A stretch of DNA of 64,000 nt from Stieleria neptunia. GTDB taxonomy: Bacteria; Planctomycetota; Planctomycetia; Pirellulales; Pirellulaceae. The stretch covers positions 3,844,001 to 3,908,000 of the forward strand of contig NZ_CP037423.1 of assembly GCF_007754155.1 (NCBI RefSeq), read 5' to 3'. Of this stretch, positions 24,601 through 32,505 are shown piece after piece; position 1 is the stretch's first letter, and the number at the start of each line of letters is the position of its first letter. A program made the translations under genes and the position numbers. Under the pieces are notes generated by a model. That model ran no database searches, was not told where the DNA came from, and saw nothing but the letters and a program-made list of their open reading frames with translations.

Positions 24601-24900
24601 ATGATCGGGTTCTCCTCGCAAACCGTCTCATTCGACAGATTTTGCCGACACGTCGAAGCTTACTTGTGCCGGATCGGTCAACTGGAACCGGGACAATTCC
24701 CGATGACCCGTCGCCAGGTGCTACGGGGAGGAGAATCCTGTGGGCTTTATTTTTGCGTGCACGGCCCGCGGAGTGTGAAATTGACCGCCGTTTACGACCA
24801 TCGCAAGAAAACGACGATCTACTACGGCACCGACGGCGTGCGTCGCAGCCAGGAATCGATCAGCGTGAAGCTGCCTTCTCCTCAGCCGCACTCAGTTTGA
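24601..24900 (+). CDS. Small conserved-looking hypothetical protein
   Basis: 99 residues from ATG at 24601 (MIGFSSQTVSFDRFCRHVEA); a TTG start 42 bp upstream is less attractive. It has no signal peptide or membrane segment. It has a helical start, a basic middle (MTRRQVLRGGESCGLYFCVH) and two beta strands (SVKLTAVYDHRKKTTIYYG), giving a compact alpha/beta protein. Its 3' end overlaps the 3' end of tsaB on the other strand by 41 bp. The composition looks protein-like rather than like a shadow of tsaB. The function is unknown. Confidence 0.55.
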   Translation: MIGFSSQTVSFDRFCRHVEAYLCRIGQLEPGQFPMTRRQVLRGGESCGLYFCVHGPRSVKLTAVYDHRKKTTIYYGTDGVRRSQESISVKLPSPQPHSV

Positions 24901-25588
24901 GGTAGCGGGCGTCCAAGGAGAACGGATCGGCAAAACAGGCCGGCGGCTGGCTGGTTGAGCCGGCGACCAGACCGGCCGCGACCCACCCGACGCCGACCGC
25001 GTCGCAATGTTCGACCTGATGCAACGATTCGACGACCTGATCGGCAACAATGGAGCGATCCCCCGCGATCACCCAATCGGAACGGCCCCGTTTTTCGGCC
25101 GCCCGCTGGTCCCAATCTTGTTTGGACAAAACCTCGGCGCGATCGTTGCAACGCTGGATCAAATTGTCGCGGCCCGCTTCATTTCGGCACAGTTCGTCCC
25201 GGGAGAATTCGGCCGCGAAAACCTGGCCACGGTAGGCATTGAGTCCGACCAGGGCGTTCGCGGCGCCATTTTCGCCCAGGTTCACCGCCGCGATGGCCGC
25301 CAGAGAACCGACCGGGATCACGGGCAATTCGAGCGCATAGGCCAGTGTTTTTGCCGTTGTGATCGCGATTCGCAGGCCGGTGAACGATCCCGGGCCCACC
25401 GCCACCGAAATCGCGGCCAGGGCGTGGCCGTGGTCTTCGCACCAGCGAATAGAGGTGTCCAATTCGGCGGCCAGCTCTGCGGCGGTCCGTCGCAGGACAC
25501 CGAATCGACGCTGCCGGAGCACGGTTTTGTCCTGCAAAACCGCAAGCGATCCGCTGGTTCCGGTGGTTTCAAGTGCGAGCTGAATCAT
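24860..25588 (-). CDS. tsaB: tRNA threonylcarbamoyladenosine biosynthesis protein TsaB
   Basis: About 242 residues from ATG at 25588 (MIQLALETTGTSGSLAVLQ); an upstream in-frame start at 25645 would add a leader without homology. The ASKHA-fold phosphate-1 segment (LALETTGTSGSLAV) and the diagnostic GPGSFTGLRIA motif near residue 75 identify TsaB. TsaB partners TsaD and TsaE in transferring threonylcarbamoyl to A37 of ANN-decoding tRNAs in the cytoplasm. The length is typical. The middle, from about residue 120, is polar and variable (KQDWDQRAAEKRGRSDWVIAG), as in many TsaB proteins. It is convergent and overlapping with a small plus-strand gene, and divergent from the phosphoesterase pair across 175 bp. 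Confidence 0.93.
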   Translation of the reverse strand: MIQLALETTGTSGSLAVLQDKTVLRQRRFGVLRRTAAELAAELDTSIRWCEDHGHALAAISVAVGPGSFTGLRIAITTAKTLAYALELPVIPVGSLAAIAAVNLGENGAANALVGLNAYRGQVFAAEFSRDELCRNEAGRDNLIQRCNDRAEVLSKQDWDQRAAEKRGRSDWVIAGDRSIVADQVVESLHQVEHCDAVGVGWVAAGLVAGSTSQPPACFADPFSLDARYLKLSAAEEKAASR

Positions 25589-25762
25589 CAAGGGTCGTAA
25601 CGAAACTAGAAATAATGCGGCGTCCGACGCGCCGATTCGCGTCACTGCCGTGGGATTGTTGCGAAAATTGGATTACCTTTACAATTCGCTGACCCGATGG
25701 ATTCGTTTAGTAGAACGCCATTTTGAAACTCAGCCCTCCTTTTCCCCGCCAGGACCATCACA

Positions 25763-26530
25763 GTGAAGCGAGCCCTGATCAGCGACATTCACGGCAACCT
25801 TGAAGCGCTGCTCGCGGTTCTGGCCGATATCCGTTCCCAATCGGTAGACGAAATTTACTGCTTGGGGGACATCATTGGCTATGGGCCCAATCCCTGTGAA
25901 TGCCTGGACCAGGTGATGAAGAACTGCAAGGTCACGATTCTGGGGAACCATGATCAGGCCGCCTTGTTCGATCCCGACGGATTCAACCCGATGGCCTTGC
26001 AGGCGATTTACTGGACCCGCGACCAATTGGACAACGGTCCCGGCAGCGCCGCCCAGGTCAACGGACGCTGGGACTTCCTCGGCGAATTGCCCCGCTACCA
26101 TGACGACGAGCAATTCAAGTTCGTCCACGGATCGCCACGGGACCCGACCAACGAGTACGTCTTTCCCGAATACATTTTCGACCAGCGGAAAATGGAGATC
26201 TTGTTCGGCAAAGTCAAGCAATACTGCTTCATGGGCCACACCCACCTGCCGGGGATCTTCACGACCAACTGCGAATTCATCCAGCCCGATGAATGCGATT
26301 ACCATTATCAGCTGACAGGCGAAAAAGCGATGGTCAACGTCGGCAGCGTTGGTCAACCGCGCGACGAAGACAATCGGGCGTGCTATGTTATTTTGGACAA
26401 AGATGCCCCCGGCGGCCCCACGGTGACCTACCGCAGGGTTGAGTACGACATCGAGACGACAGCCAACAAGATCTACGCCGAAGCCGACTTGTCCGATCAA
26501 CTCGGCGACCGCATCAAACACGGACGTTAA
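25763..26530 (+). CDS. Metallophosphoesterase (YfcE/Metallophos_2-like), first of a tandem pair
   Basis: 255 residues from GTG at 25763. The calcineurin-like phosphoesterase blocks appear in order: SDIHGNLEALLAVL near 6-19, GDIIGYGPNPCECLD near 37-51, GNHDQAALFD near 63-72, HGSPRDPTNEYVFPE near 119-133 and GHTHLPGIFTTN near 155. These supply the Asp, His and Asn ligands of a two-metal site. The family includes phosphodiesterases and serine/threonine-phosphatase-like enzymes; the substrate here is not known. The C-terminus has NVGSVGQPRDEDNRACYVI, shared with the next gene. Its TAA stop (26528-26530) directly abuts the GTG of the paralogue, so the two must be translated from one message. Confidence 0.9.
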   Translation: MKRALISDIHGNLEALLAVLADIRSQSVDEIYCLGDIIGYGPNPCECLDQVMKNCKVTILGNHDQAALFDPDGFNPMALQAIYWTRDQLDNGPGSAAQVNGRWDFLGELPRYHDDEQFKFVHGSPRDPTNEYVFPEYIFDQRKMEILFGKVKQYCFMGHTHLPGIFTTNCEFIQPDECDYHYQLTGEKAMVNVGSVGQPRDEDNRACYVILDKDAPGGPTVTYRRVEYDIETTANKIYAEADLSDQLGDRIKHGR

Positions 26531-27310
26531 GTGACCCGAACTGCGATCCTAAGCGATATTCACGGTAACCTGACTGCGCTCAAGGCCGTGTTGGCGCACG
26601 TTCAAACGCAACAGGTCGATCGCATCGTCTGCTTGGGCGATGTCGTCGGTTACGGACCCCAGCCCTGCGAATGCCTGGACGTCGTGATGGAATTCGCGTT
26701 CTGTGTGCTCGGCAACCACGACAGTAGCGCGCTGTTCGATCCCGAAGGCTTCAATGCCGCCGCCGAACAGGCGATCTTTTGGACCCGCAGCAAGCTGGAA
26801 AACCACGCCGGAGAAGAGTCGGCGGACGACCAACAGCCCCCCGCGTCGCGACGCCGGCTGGATTTTTTGTGCGGCCTGCCACGCACCATCCGCGAAGAAA
26901 ACATCCTGTTCGTGCACGGGTCACCACGCGGGCCGACCAACGAATATGTGATGCCCGAGGACATCCAGAACGGCAAGAAAATGGAAAAGCTGTTTTCGCT
27001 GGTGCCCCATCTGTGCTTCCAAGGTCACACCCACGTCCCCGGGATTTTTACCACCGATCTGAATTTCCTTCGGCCGACCGAGGTGCCCGAAGGCTACGAC
27101 GTCAGTGATTCCTCGGCCCGGCTGATGATCAACGTCGGCAGCGTCGGCCAACCACGGGATCTGGACCCCCGCAGCTGTTACGTCATCTACGACCAGCAGC
27201 ACGTCTTCTTTCACCGGGTCGAATACGACATCGAAGACACGATCGCCAAGATCGAAGCCGAAACGGAACTCGACAATTTCCTCGGCTATCGACTCCGCGA
27301 CGGACGCTAG
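26531..27310 (+). CDS. Metallophosphoesterase, second of a tandem pair
   Basis: 259 residues from GTG at 26531, immediately after the stop of its paralogue. The same motif series is present: SDIHGNLTALKAVLAHVQ, GDVVGYGPQPCECLD, GNHDSSALFDPEGFN, HGSPRGPTNEYVMPED and GHTHVPGIFTTD. It differs by an insert near 95-112 (KLENHAGEESADDQQPPASR). The matching blocks and end-to-end layout point to a tandem duplication followed by divergence. Conserved metal ligands in both copies suggest two active enzymes rather than an active and a decayed one. A heterodimer is possible but only inferred. Confidence 0.9.
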   Translation: MTRTAILSDIHGNLTALKAVLAHVQTQQVDRIVCLGDVVGYGPQPCECLDVVMEFAFCVLGNHDSSALFDPEGFNAAAEQAIFWTRSKLENHAGEESADDQQPPASRRRLDFLCGLPRTIREENILFVHGSPRGPTNEYVMPEDIQNGKKMEKLFSLVPHLCFQGHTHVPGIFTTDLNFLRPTEVPEGYDVSDSSARLMINVGSVGQPRDLDPRSCYVIYDQQHVFFHRVEYDIEDTIAKIEAETELDNFLGYRLRDGR

Positions 27311-27334
27311 GGCGTTGTCAGCTTTGGCAACGAA

Positions 27335-27695
27335 TTTCGATTCTCTCTCCCTCTGGGGGTTCTTCGCGGATTTTAGTGGGTAATCACTCAGGACCCAGGT
27401 TTTTTGAGGCATTGCTGCGATGTCCGAATGGGTGTTGGACGACAACCGCTCGGTTCAAACGCCCCTCCGGCGACGCGGGCCGGTGGAGGGCACGAAGCAC
27501 CTTCGCCGCATCGCAGACCAGGTGATTCCTAGGCGGGTTGCTCCTCCGCAGATCCCGTCTCCGCTACAGCTGGCTTCGCCATCAGACCGAACAGAACCAT
27601 CGGACATCGCAGTCATCCCTCAAAAAACCTTCCCCGAGTATCCGAGAGCAGCCACTAAAATCCACGAAGAACCCCCTCTGGGAGAGACGGCGTTT
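27335..27695. repeat. Large imperfect inverted repeat (~90-bp arms)
   Basis: The left arm, about 27340-27430, contains GGTTCTTCGCGGATTTTAGT, GGTTTTTTGAGG and CTGCGATGTCCGA. The right arm, about 27600-27690, is its reverse complement with a few changes and one small insertion. The ~170-bp centre holds no recognisable gene. Together with 27676-27786 this fills most of the 746-bp gap before the DUF1559 gene; the last ~250 bp before 28057 hold no further structure I can name, though its promoter should lie there. Confidence 0.8.
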
Positions 27696-27786
27696 GCGCA
27701 GCAAGCAAACGCCGGAGAGGGCACGCGCTGCAAAAATCTTGGCTCCTTCCGCTACGATCGAATCCGTCACCTGTAAAATCGACGTC
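27676..27786. repeat. Dispersed ~110-bp repeat, copy 1
   Basis: It starts CTCTGGGAGAGACGGCGTTT and ends AATCGACGTC. By eye it aligns over its full length with 54860-54971 at roughly four bases in five. Its core is a hairpin, GGCGTTTGC...GCAAACGCC. The opening CTCTGGG also occurs in the inverted-repeat arms next to it. Confidence 0.8.
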
Positions 27787-28046
27787 CGGCGGCGCGCCAC
27801 ATCAAAGCTTGGGGTCGCGTGGTCGGACCCAAGATCCGGTCGTCCCAGCGTCGCCCGACGGGGGTGAATAAAACTCCGGCAATCCTCCACCGGACACCCG
27901 CTGGATGGGGTGCGTCCTTGCTAAATCATGACCGATTTTTCATAAATGTGGGATTGTTTCGCGTTAGGGCGGTTTTTGGCCGGTAGGAAGGCCCGTACAA
28001 GGAATAGATTGAAAACTCGCCCGTTTTCTTTTCCTTAATTTATTTT

Positions 28047-28050
28047 GGAG
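28047..28050 (+). promoter_or_regulatory. Shine-Dalgarno site deciding the DUF1559 start
   Basis: GGAG lies six bases before ATG at 28057. This favours that ATG over the upstream TTG at 28045, which would place the site inside the gene. Clear sites are rare in this window, so this gene may be strongly translated. Confidence 0.6.
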
Positions 28051-28056
28051 GTTCAC

Positions 28057-29310
28057 ATGAAACGGCATGTGAGATCTGGCTTCACGCTCGTGGAGCTCTT
28101 GGTTGTGATCGCCATCATTGGCATCTTGGTCGGACTGCTGTTGCCCGCGGTTCAAGCCGCCCGCGAAGCCGCCCGGCGGATGAGCTGCAGCAACAACTTT
28201 CGGCAAATCGGAATCGCCGTGCACAATTACCACGCGGCCTACAAAGAATTACCGATGCACGGGGTGGGAACGACGAGCGCCGGAACCTCCGGAGCTCCGC
28301 CCTTCGGCCAAACCGGACCAACCCACGACTGGTGGCGAAACTATTCCCACTCCAACTCGTGGCGGTTGAGTGCCTTGGTCGGACTGACTCCCTTCATGGA
28401 GCAACAAGGGATCTGGGACCAAATTTCAAACCCCAACAACAAAGACGCCATCGACCCGTCTGTGGTTTACAATCCGCCCTGGCCCCCGATGGGGCCAGTT
28501 CCTACTCAGGCGAGGTACATCCCTTGGTCGACGGAGGTTCCGACGCTGCGTTGCCCGAGTGACCCGGGCGTGGGCTTGCCGGCCTTGGGCCGGACCAACT
28601 ATGCCGTCAACCTTGGCGACTCTTGTTACTGGTCGATTCGCGGGGGGCGACAATTCCCCAACCCCGAGGACGGATCGTATCCTGAAACCAGCGGCTGGAT
28701 GCGACACTCCCAGGCCGCCGACCGCGGCATGTTTGTGCAACACAAACGGGCCAAGTTCCGTGACGTGCTGGACGGTTTGTCCAATACCATCGCAATGGGC
28801 GAAATCGCGACCGACTTGGGTGACCGAGACAAACGTACGTTGCCCGACCACGAACCAACCCAAGCTTGGGCATTGATTCGCGACAATCCGAAATGGTGCG
28901 AAGACCAAGGCTACCTCGACCCAGATCGTCCACGATTCTGGGATCAGTCGCTGCGGATGATGAACAACAGCAACGGACGCGGATTCCGCTGGGCCGATCA
29001 CCGCGTCGAAATGACTTCGATGCATACGATTCTGCCGCCGAACGCGGAAATCTGTGCCCAACGGAATCCCGGAGGCACCTTCCTTGCGCCCCCGAGCAGT
29101 CGTCACCAGGGCGGTGCACACATCTTGATGGGAGACGGAGCAGTCGTGTTCATGACCGATTCGGTCGAGGCCGGAAACAGTCGAGCCGGGATGGTTTGGC
29201 GAAACGGTACCGGCGGGCAAGCGCCCGGCAGTGTCAGCCCGTATGGACTTTGGGGTGCGTTGGGCACTCGGGCGAGCAATGAAACGATTCAAGAACAGCT
29301 CAATCAGTAA
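28057..29310 (+). CDS. DUF1559 family protein with type IV pilin-like N-terminus
   Basis: 417 residues from ATG at 28057. The N-terminus has a prepilin cleavage/methylation motif ([20 protein letters not shown]) with Gly-Phe, Glu at +5 and a hydrophobic helix. It is followed by the family block [20 protein letters not shown] and [19 protein letters not shown]. The C-terminal part has the characteristic [20 protein letters not shown] segment. DUF1559 proteins are greatly expanded in planctomycetes and are thought to be pseudopilin-like envelope proteins processed by a prepilin peptidase; no precise role is known. The next gene, a small lipoprotein 29 bp on, is a common companion, and a strong terminator follows it, so the two form a transcription unit. 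Confidence 0.93.
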   Translation: MKRHVRSGFTLVELLVVIAIIGILVGLLLPAVQAAREAARRMSCSNNFRQIGIAVHNYHAAYKELPMHGVGTTSAGTSGAPPFGQTGPTHDWWRNYSHSNSWRLSALVGLTPFMEQQGIWDQISNPNNKDAIDPSVVYNPPWPPMGPVPTQARYIPWSTEVPTLRCPSDPGVGLPALGRTNYAVNLGDSCYWSIRGGRQFPNPEDGSYPETSGWMRHSQAADRGMFVQHKRAKFRDVLDGLSNTIAMGEIATDLGDRDKRTLPDHEPTQAWALIRDNPKWCEDQGYLDPDRPRFWDQSLRMMNNSNGRGFRWADHRVEMTSMHTILPPNAEICAQRNPGGTFLAPPSSRHQGGAHILMGDGAVVFMTDSVEAGNSRAGMVWRNGTGGQAPGSVSPYGLWGALGTRASNETIQEQLNQ

Positions 29311-29339
29311 TGCTACCGATCAACCCCAGGATGACTGCA

Positions 29340-29531
29340 ATGAGAAAGTGTTTTTCATGGCTCGCATGTTCCGCCGTCTTGACGTTGCCGCTGGTCGGGT
29401 GTGGTGATTCACAACCGTCTAACGTGATGCAGAATGCCGACGAACAAGCGTTTGCCGACTATGAACGAATGATCGCCGAAGATGCAAACGTTCAAAACGA
29501 AGTGGCGCCTGACGAGGAGAAACCCGAATAG
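29340..29531 (+). CDS. Small lipoprotein, partner of the DUF1559 gene
   Basis: 63 residues from ATG at 29340 (MRKCFSWLACSAVLTLPLVG then Cys); the open frame extends ten codons upstream to 29310. The lipobox LVGC predicts lipidation of Cys18. The mature part is acidic and probably unstructured (NADEQAFADYERMIAEDANV), ending in DEEKPE. Similar tiny acidic lipoproteins often follow DUF1559 genes in planctomycetes. The function is unknown. It is followed directly by a terminator. Confidence 0.75.
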   Translation: MRKCFSWLACSAVLTLPLVGCGDSQPSNVMQNADEQAFADYERMIAEDANVQNEVAPDEEKPE

Positions 29532-29570
29532 GTCGTCGACAAACAAAGCCAGCACACGGTGCTGATCAGC

Positions 29571-29610
29571 AAAGCCCTTCGCGAGCCATCGCGGGGGGCT
29601 TTTTTCTTTT
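29571..29610 (+). terminator. Rho-independent terminator of the DUF1559-lipoprotein unit
   Basis: The stem AAAGCCC.TCGCGAG / CGCGGGGGGCTTT surrounds a short loop, followed by TTTTCTTTT. It starts 40 bp after the lipoprotein stop. The rest of the gap to 29882 holds a small hairpin (CTCCCT/AGGGAG at 29725-29739) and nothing else I can name. Confidence 0.85.
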
Positions 29611-29882
29611 GAGCAGCGCTCGCCCGCCGGCAGAACCCAGGGTGGCGACCAGCTACAATGATGACCCGACGATCCTGTTGGGCTGGTATGGGGGTTTGCA
29701 CAAGTCGCAAGGCTCGAAGTCACTCTCCCTGCAAGGGAGCGCGACCTCAGATGTGTCGACACCAATGCACTGGCTTTTGCCGTGCGCTGGCGTCCACCGG
29801 CTGATGATTGTCGCACCCGTCACGGTTGATCCGCCCACTGTTTTTCTCACCGTTTATCCTTTTCAAGTACACCACCACCATC

Positions 29883-30875
29883 ATGAATCGAGTCACCCGC
29901 CGTGCGATCAGCGTCGCACTGATGCCCGTCTTTGTCCTTGCCGTCCTACCCGGATTCCTCGCCCAGGCGGGCGCCGCCGATGCCAAGCTGCGGGCGCTGA
30001 TCATCGACGGCCAGAACAACCACACCGCCTGGCCCCAGACGACGATGATGACCAAGAAGTACCTGGAAGAGTCGGGACGTTTCACCGTCGACATCGAGCG
30101 GACCCAGTTCACCTGGAAAGGCGGCAAGCTGCTCGAACAATTCCCGCTCGAGGACGGCAAGACGTATCAGGATCTGCCCCAGCCCAAGACGGATCCCGAC
30201 TTCAATCCTAAATTTTCTGACTACGACGTCGTGATCAGCAACTTCGGTTGGAATGCCGCACCGTGGCCGGAAGCCACTCAAAAGGCGCTGGAGGACTTTG
30301 TCGGTGGCGGTGGTGGACTGGTCGTGATTCACGCCGCCGACAACTCGTTCGCCGAGTGGAACGAATTCAACAAGATGATCGGCATCGGCGGATGGGGCGG
30401 CCGAAACGAACAGTCGGGCCCGTACGTGTACATCAATCTGGATGGCGAAGTCGTGCGTGACACCACCGCCGGACCGGGCGGCAACCACGGACCGGCACAC
30501 GAGTATCAGGTAATCGTGCGATCGCCCGACCACCCGATCGTCAAAGGTCTGCCGAGCGCTTGGCTGCACACCCGCGACGAACTCTATCAAAAACTGCGCG
30601 GGCCGGCCGTCAACATGACGATCCTGGCGACCGCGTACGCCGACCCCAAATACAAAGGGACCGGACGCCACGAACCGAAACTGATGACGATCGATTACGG
30701 CAAGGGTCGGATCTTCCACACCACGATGGGCCACGACGCCGTCTCCTTCAGCGGCGTCGGGTTCATCACCACGCTGGTCCGCGGCTGCGAATGGGCGGCG
30801 ACCGGCGACGTGACCTTGACCGACGTGCCGGAGGATTTCCCGAGTCCGACCGAAAGCAGTGCACGCGAGTTTTAA
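29883..30875 (+). CDS. ThuA-like domain protein, exported
   Basis: 330 residues from ATG at 29883; the frame is open 25 codons further up but without protein-like sequence. The signal peptide (RRAISVALMPVFVLAVLPGF, then AQAGAADA) suggests export. The ThuA (trehalose utilisation) fold is class I glutamine-amidotransferase-like: LRALIIDGQNNHTAWPQTT near 33, DYDVVISNFGWNAAPWP near 115, FVGGGGGLVVIHAADNSF near 140 and RIFHTTMGHDAVSF near 280. Family members act in sugar metabolism, and secreted planctomycete versions are numerous, but the reaction is not established. It has its own 5' gap and stands alone; the next genes are on the other strand. Confidence 0.88.
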   Translation: MNRVTRRAISVALMPVFVLAVLPGFLAQAGAADAKLRALIIDGQNNHTAWPQTTMMTKKYLEESGRFTVDIERTQFTWKGGKLLEQFPLEDGKTYQDLPQPKTDPDFNPKFSDYDVVISNFGWNAAPWPEATQKALEDFVGGGGGLVVIHAADNSFAEWNEFNKMIGIGGWGGRNEQSGPYVYINLDGEVVRDTTAGPGGNHGPAHEYQVIVRSPDHPIVKGLPSAWLHTRDELYQKLRGPAVNMTILATAYADPKYKGTGRHEPKLMTIDYGKGRIFHTTMGHDAVSFSGVGFITTLVRGCEWAATGDVTLTDVPEDFPSPTESSAREF

Positions 30876-30885
30876 CGGTCCCCCC

Positions 30886-31035
30886 GTGGCGTAAGCTTCC
30901 AGCTTGCGAAGATGGCAGAAAAATCGCGGGCAGAAAAATATTGATGCCGCTGTTTAGACAGACAAGAAAATGGGTGACAAGAAAATTGATCGCCCGCCCG
31001 GGCGGCAGTCGATTTGCCTCATTTTCTTGTCAGCT
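30886..31035. repeat. Half palindrome (GTGGCGTAAGCTTCCAGCTT) plus a TGACAAGAAAAT inverted repeat
   Basis: 30886-30911 matches one arm of the palindrome at 21860-21925. Further on, TGACAAGAAAATT (30975-30987) pairs with ATTTTCTTGTCA (31021-31032) across a GC-rich centre, and GACAAGAAAAT is also directly repeated nearby (about 30961). The block separates the convergent ThuA and DUF3859 genes. Confidence 0.6.
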
Positions 31036-31062
31036 ATTTGCCTGTCGTTCGTTCTCCTGAAA

Positions 31063-31518
31063 CTACAGCCTGGGGATCCAGACCAAGCGATACTGATGCC
31101 GCAACGGCCTGGCGGTGCGTTGATGTTTCGCCGGGCGATAGACTTCGAAACTTTGGTCGGCCACGAGTTGACCCTGCAACGTTAGCGTCATCCGCCACGT
31201 GCCGATCTTGTCGTCGATGGGTTCCCAAACGGTGTCGCCCAGGTAGAAATCCCAGTCGTTGGTTTTGATGTAAACCACGTCTTCAAATGCAGGCCTTCGC
31301 TTGCCGTCGGCGTCACGAATGCCGGGGTGATCGATGCAGTAATGAAGCTGCAAATTTTTGCCACCGGTCACGTTGATCACCAAACCGAACTCCACATCGA
31401 CTTCGGCAGGGATGCGTGTCGTGGATTCCAGAAACGCTGGCAATTCCTTCGATCCGGAATCCCATTTGGAATACAGTCCATAGGTTCGGACGCTGACTTC
31501 CGGTTTTTGCTTGGCCAT
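31063..31518 (-). CDS. DUF3859 domain protein
   Basis: 151 residues from ATG at 31518. It matches the DUF3859 pattern from memory: a SVRTYGLYSKWDSGSKELP start, IPAEVDVEFGLVINV in the middle, LQLHYCIDHPGIRDADGK, then YIKTNDWDFYLGDTVWEPID and a closing GTWRMTLTLQGQLVADQSFE. It is predicted to be all-beta and cytoplasmic, with no signal peptide. The role is unknown in all species known to me. The last ~20 residues (KHQRTARPLRHQYRLVWIPR) are basic and may be lineage-specific. It is convergent with ThuA and divergent from the DUF2071 gene. Confidence 0.85.
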   Translation of the reverse strand: MAKQKPEVSVRTYGLYSKWDSGSKELPAFLESTTRIPAEVDVEFGLVINVTGGKNLQLHYCIDHPGIRDADGKRRPAFEDVVYIKTNDWDFYLGDTVWEPIDDKIGTWRMTLTLQGQLVADQSFEVYRPAKHQRTARPLRHQYRLVWIPRL

Positions 31519-31586
31519 TGAATCATCATAGCCGATCGCCGTGCCCGCTCAACAAGTAGGAAGCGTTACATTGGGGCGGTAGGGTG

Positions 31587-31675
31587 TTAGCGGAATGGCG
31601 CGAGCCGTCCGGTGGCGTTTCAAAAACACCGTGAAAGACCGGAGGGCTTGCGCCCTGCCGCTAACGAACAACGGA
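31587..31675. repeat. Dispersed palindrome, TTAGCGG...CCGCTAA type
   Basis: The left arm, about 31587-31615 (TTAGCGG.A.GGCGCGAGCC.TCCGGT), pairs with the right arm at 31638-31674 (ACCGGAGGGCTTGCGCCCTG then CCGCTAA). It lies between the divergent DUF3859 and DUF2071 genes and so overlaps their promoter space. Confidence 0.75.
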
Positions 31676-31682
31676 AGAGCGG

Positions 31683-32399
31683 ATGATGATCGATCGCTTG
31701 GCACCATCGAAACGACCTGTCGGGATGAACGCGGGAACGCAGCGTTGGGAATCGTTGTTGTTCTGCCACTGGGAAATCGATGCCGAAAGGCTGCGCCCGC
31801 ATGTGCCCGAAACGCTGGATCTGGATACCTTTGACGGCCGTGCGTTCGTCGGCATCGTTCCGTTCAAAATGCGGAACATCCGACCGTCCTGGCTGCCCCG
31901 CCGGTTCGCGTTTAACTTTTTGGAAACCAACGTCCGAACCTACGTGACGCACAACGATCGGCCGGGGGTTTACTTCTTTTCGCTCGATGCGAGTTCCCGA
32001 TTGGCGGTGATCGCGGCGCGCATCGGTTGGTCCCTGCCCTACTTTTTCGCCCAGATGTCGGCGCACGGCTCCGGTGACGAACACCGATACCGGAGCGCTC
32101 GGCGTGGTGGCGCCGCGGAGCACCGGGTGTCGTTCCGAGTGGCGGAACATTTGGGGCCCTCGGTTCCTGAATCGCTGGAGCACTTTTTGTTCGAACGCTA
32201 CCTGCTGTTTGTCGAAAAGCGGGGGCGGGTGTTTTGTGGCCAAGTCCATCATGATCCCTATGACGTCTGGACCGCAGAGGTCACCGAGTTCGCGGACCAA
32301 CTGATCACCGCGGCCGGTTTGCCGAAACTTGGTGAACGTCCAACCCTGGCGCACTACTCCCCCGGCGTCGACGTGGAAGTTTTCTCGATTCGGGAGTAA
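31683..32399 (+). CDS. DUF2071 (YqjF-like) protein
   Basis: 238 residues from ATG at 31683, with GGAAG nearby upstream; ATG at 31686 is equivalent. Family blocks are CHWEIDAERLRPHVPETLDL near 28-47, AFVGIVPFKMRNIRPSWLP near 54, NFLETNVRTYV near 79 and GVYFFSLDASSRLAVIAAR near 96. The C-terminal third has the expected LAHYSPGVDVEVF ending. DUF2071 proteins are acetoacetate-decarboxylase-fold-like and their function is unknown. There is no signal peptide. It stands alone between repeats. Confidence 0.9.
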   Translation: MMIDRLAPSKRPVGMNAGTQRWESLLFCHWEIDAERLRPHVPETLDLDTFDGRAFVGIVPFKMRNIRPSWLPRRFAFNFLETNVRTYVTHNDRPGVYFFSLDASSRLAVIAARIGWSLPYFFAQMSAHGSGDEHRYRSARRGGAAEHRVSFRVAEHLGPSVPESLEHFLFERYLLFVEKRGRVFCGQVHHDPYDVWTAEVTEFADQLITAAGLPKLGERPTLAHYSPGVDVEVFSIRE

Positions 32400-32429
32400 T
32401 GCGTGGTCATGCCCCTTAATCCTTTTGTA

Positions 32430-32487
32430 GTGGGATAGGCTTCCAGCCTGTCATTTCAGCGTCGACGAGCCTGGAAGCCTATCCCAC
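32430..32487. repeat. Palindromic repeat, GTGGGATAGG family
   Basis: The left arm, GTGGGATAGGCTTCCAGCCT from 32430, pairs with the right arm AGCCTGGAAGCCTATCCCAC at 32468-32487. It lies between the convergent ends of the DUF2071 and multiheme cytochrome genes. Confidence 0.9.
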
Positions 32488-32505
32488 TTATTTTCCGAGC
32501 GTTGC

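Noticed and set aside
27420..27890. Several overlapping 100-codon frames before the DUF1559 gene
   Set aside because: They coincide with the inverted repeat and dispersed repeat and have no protein-like conservation signal.
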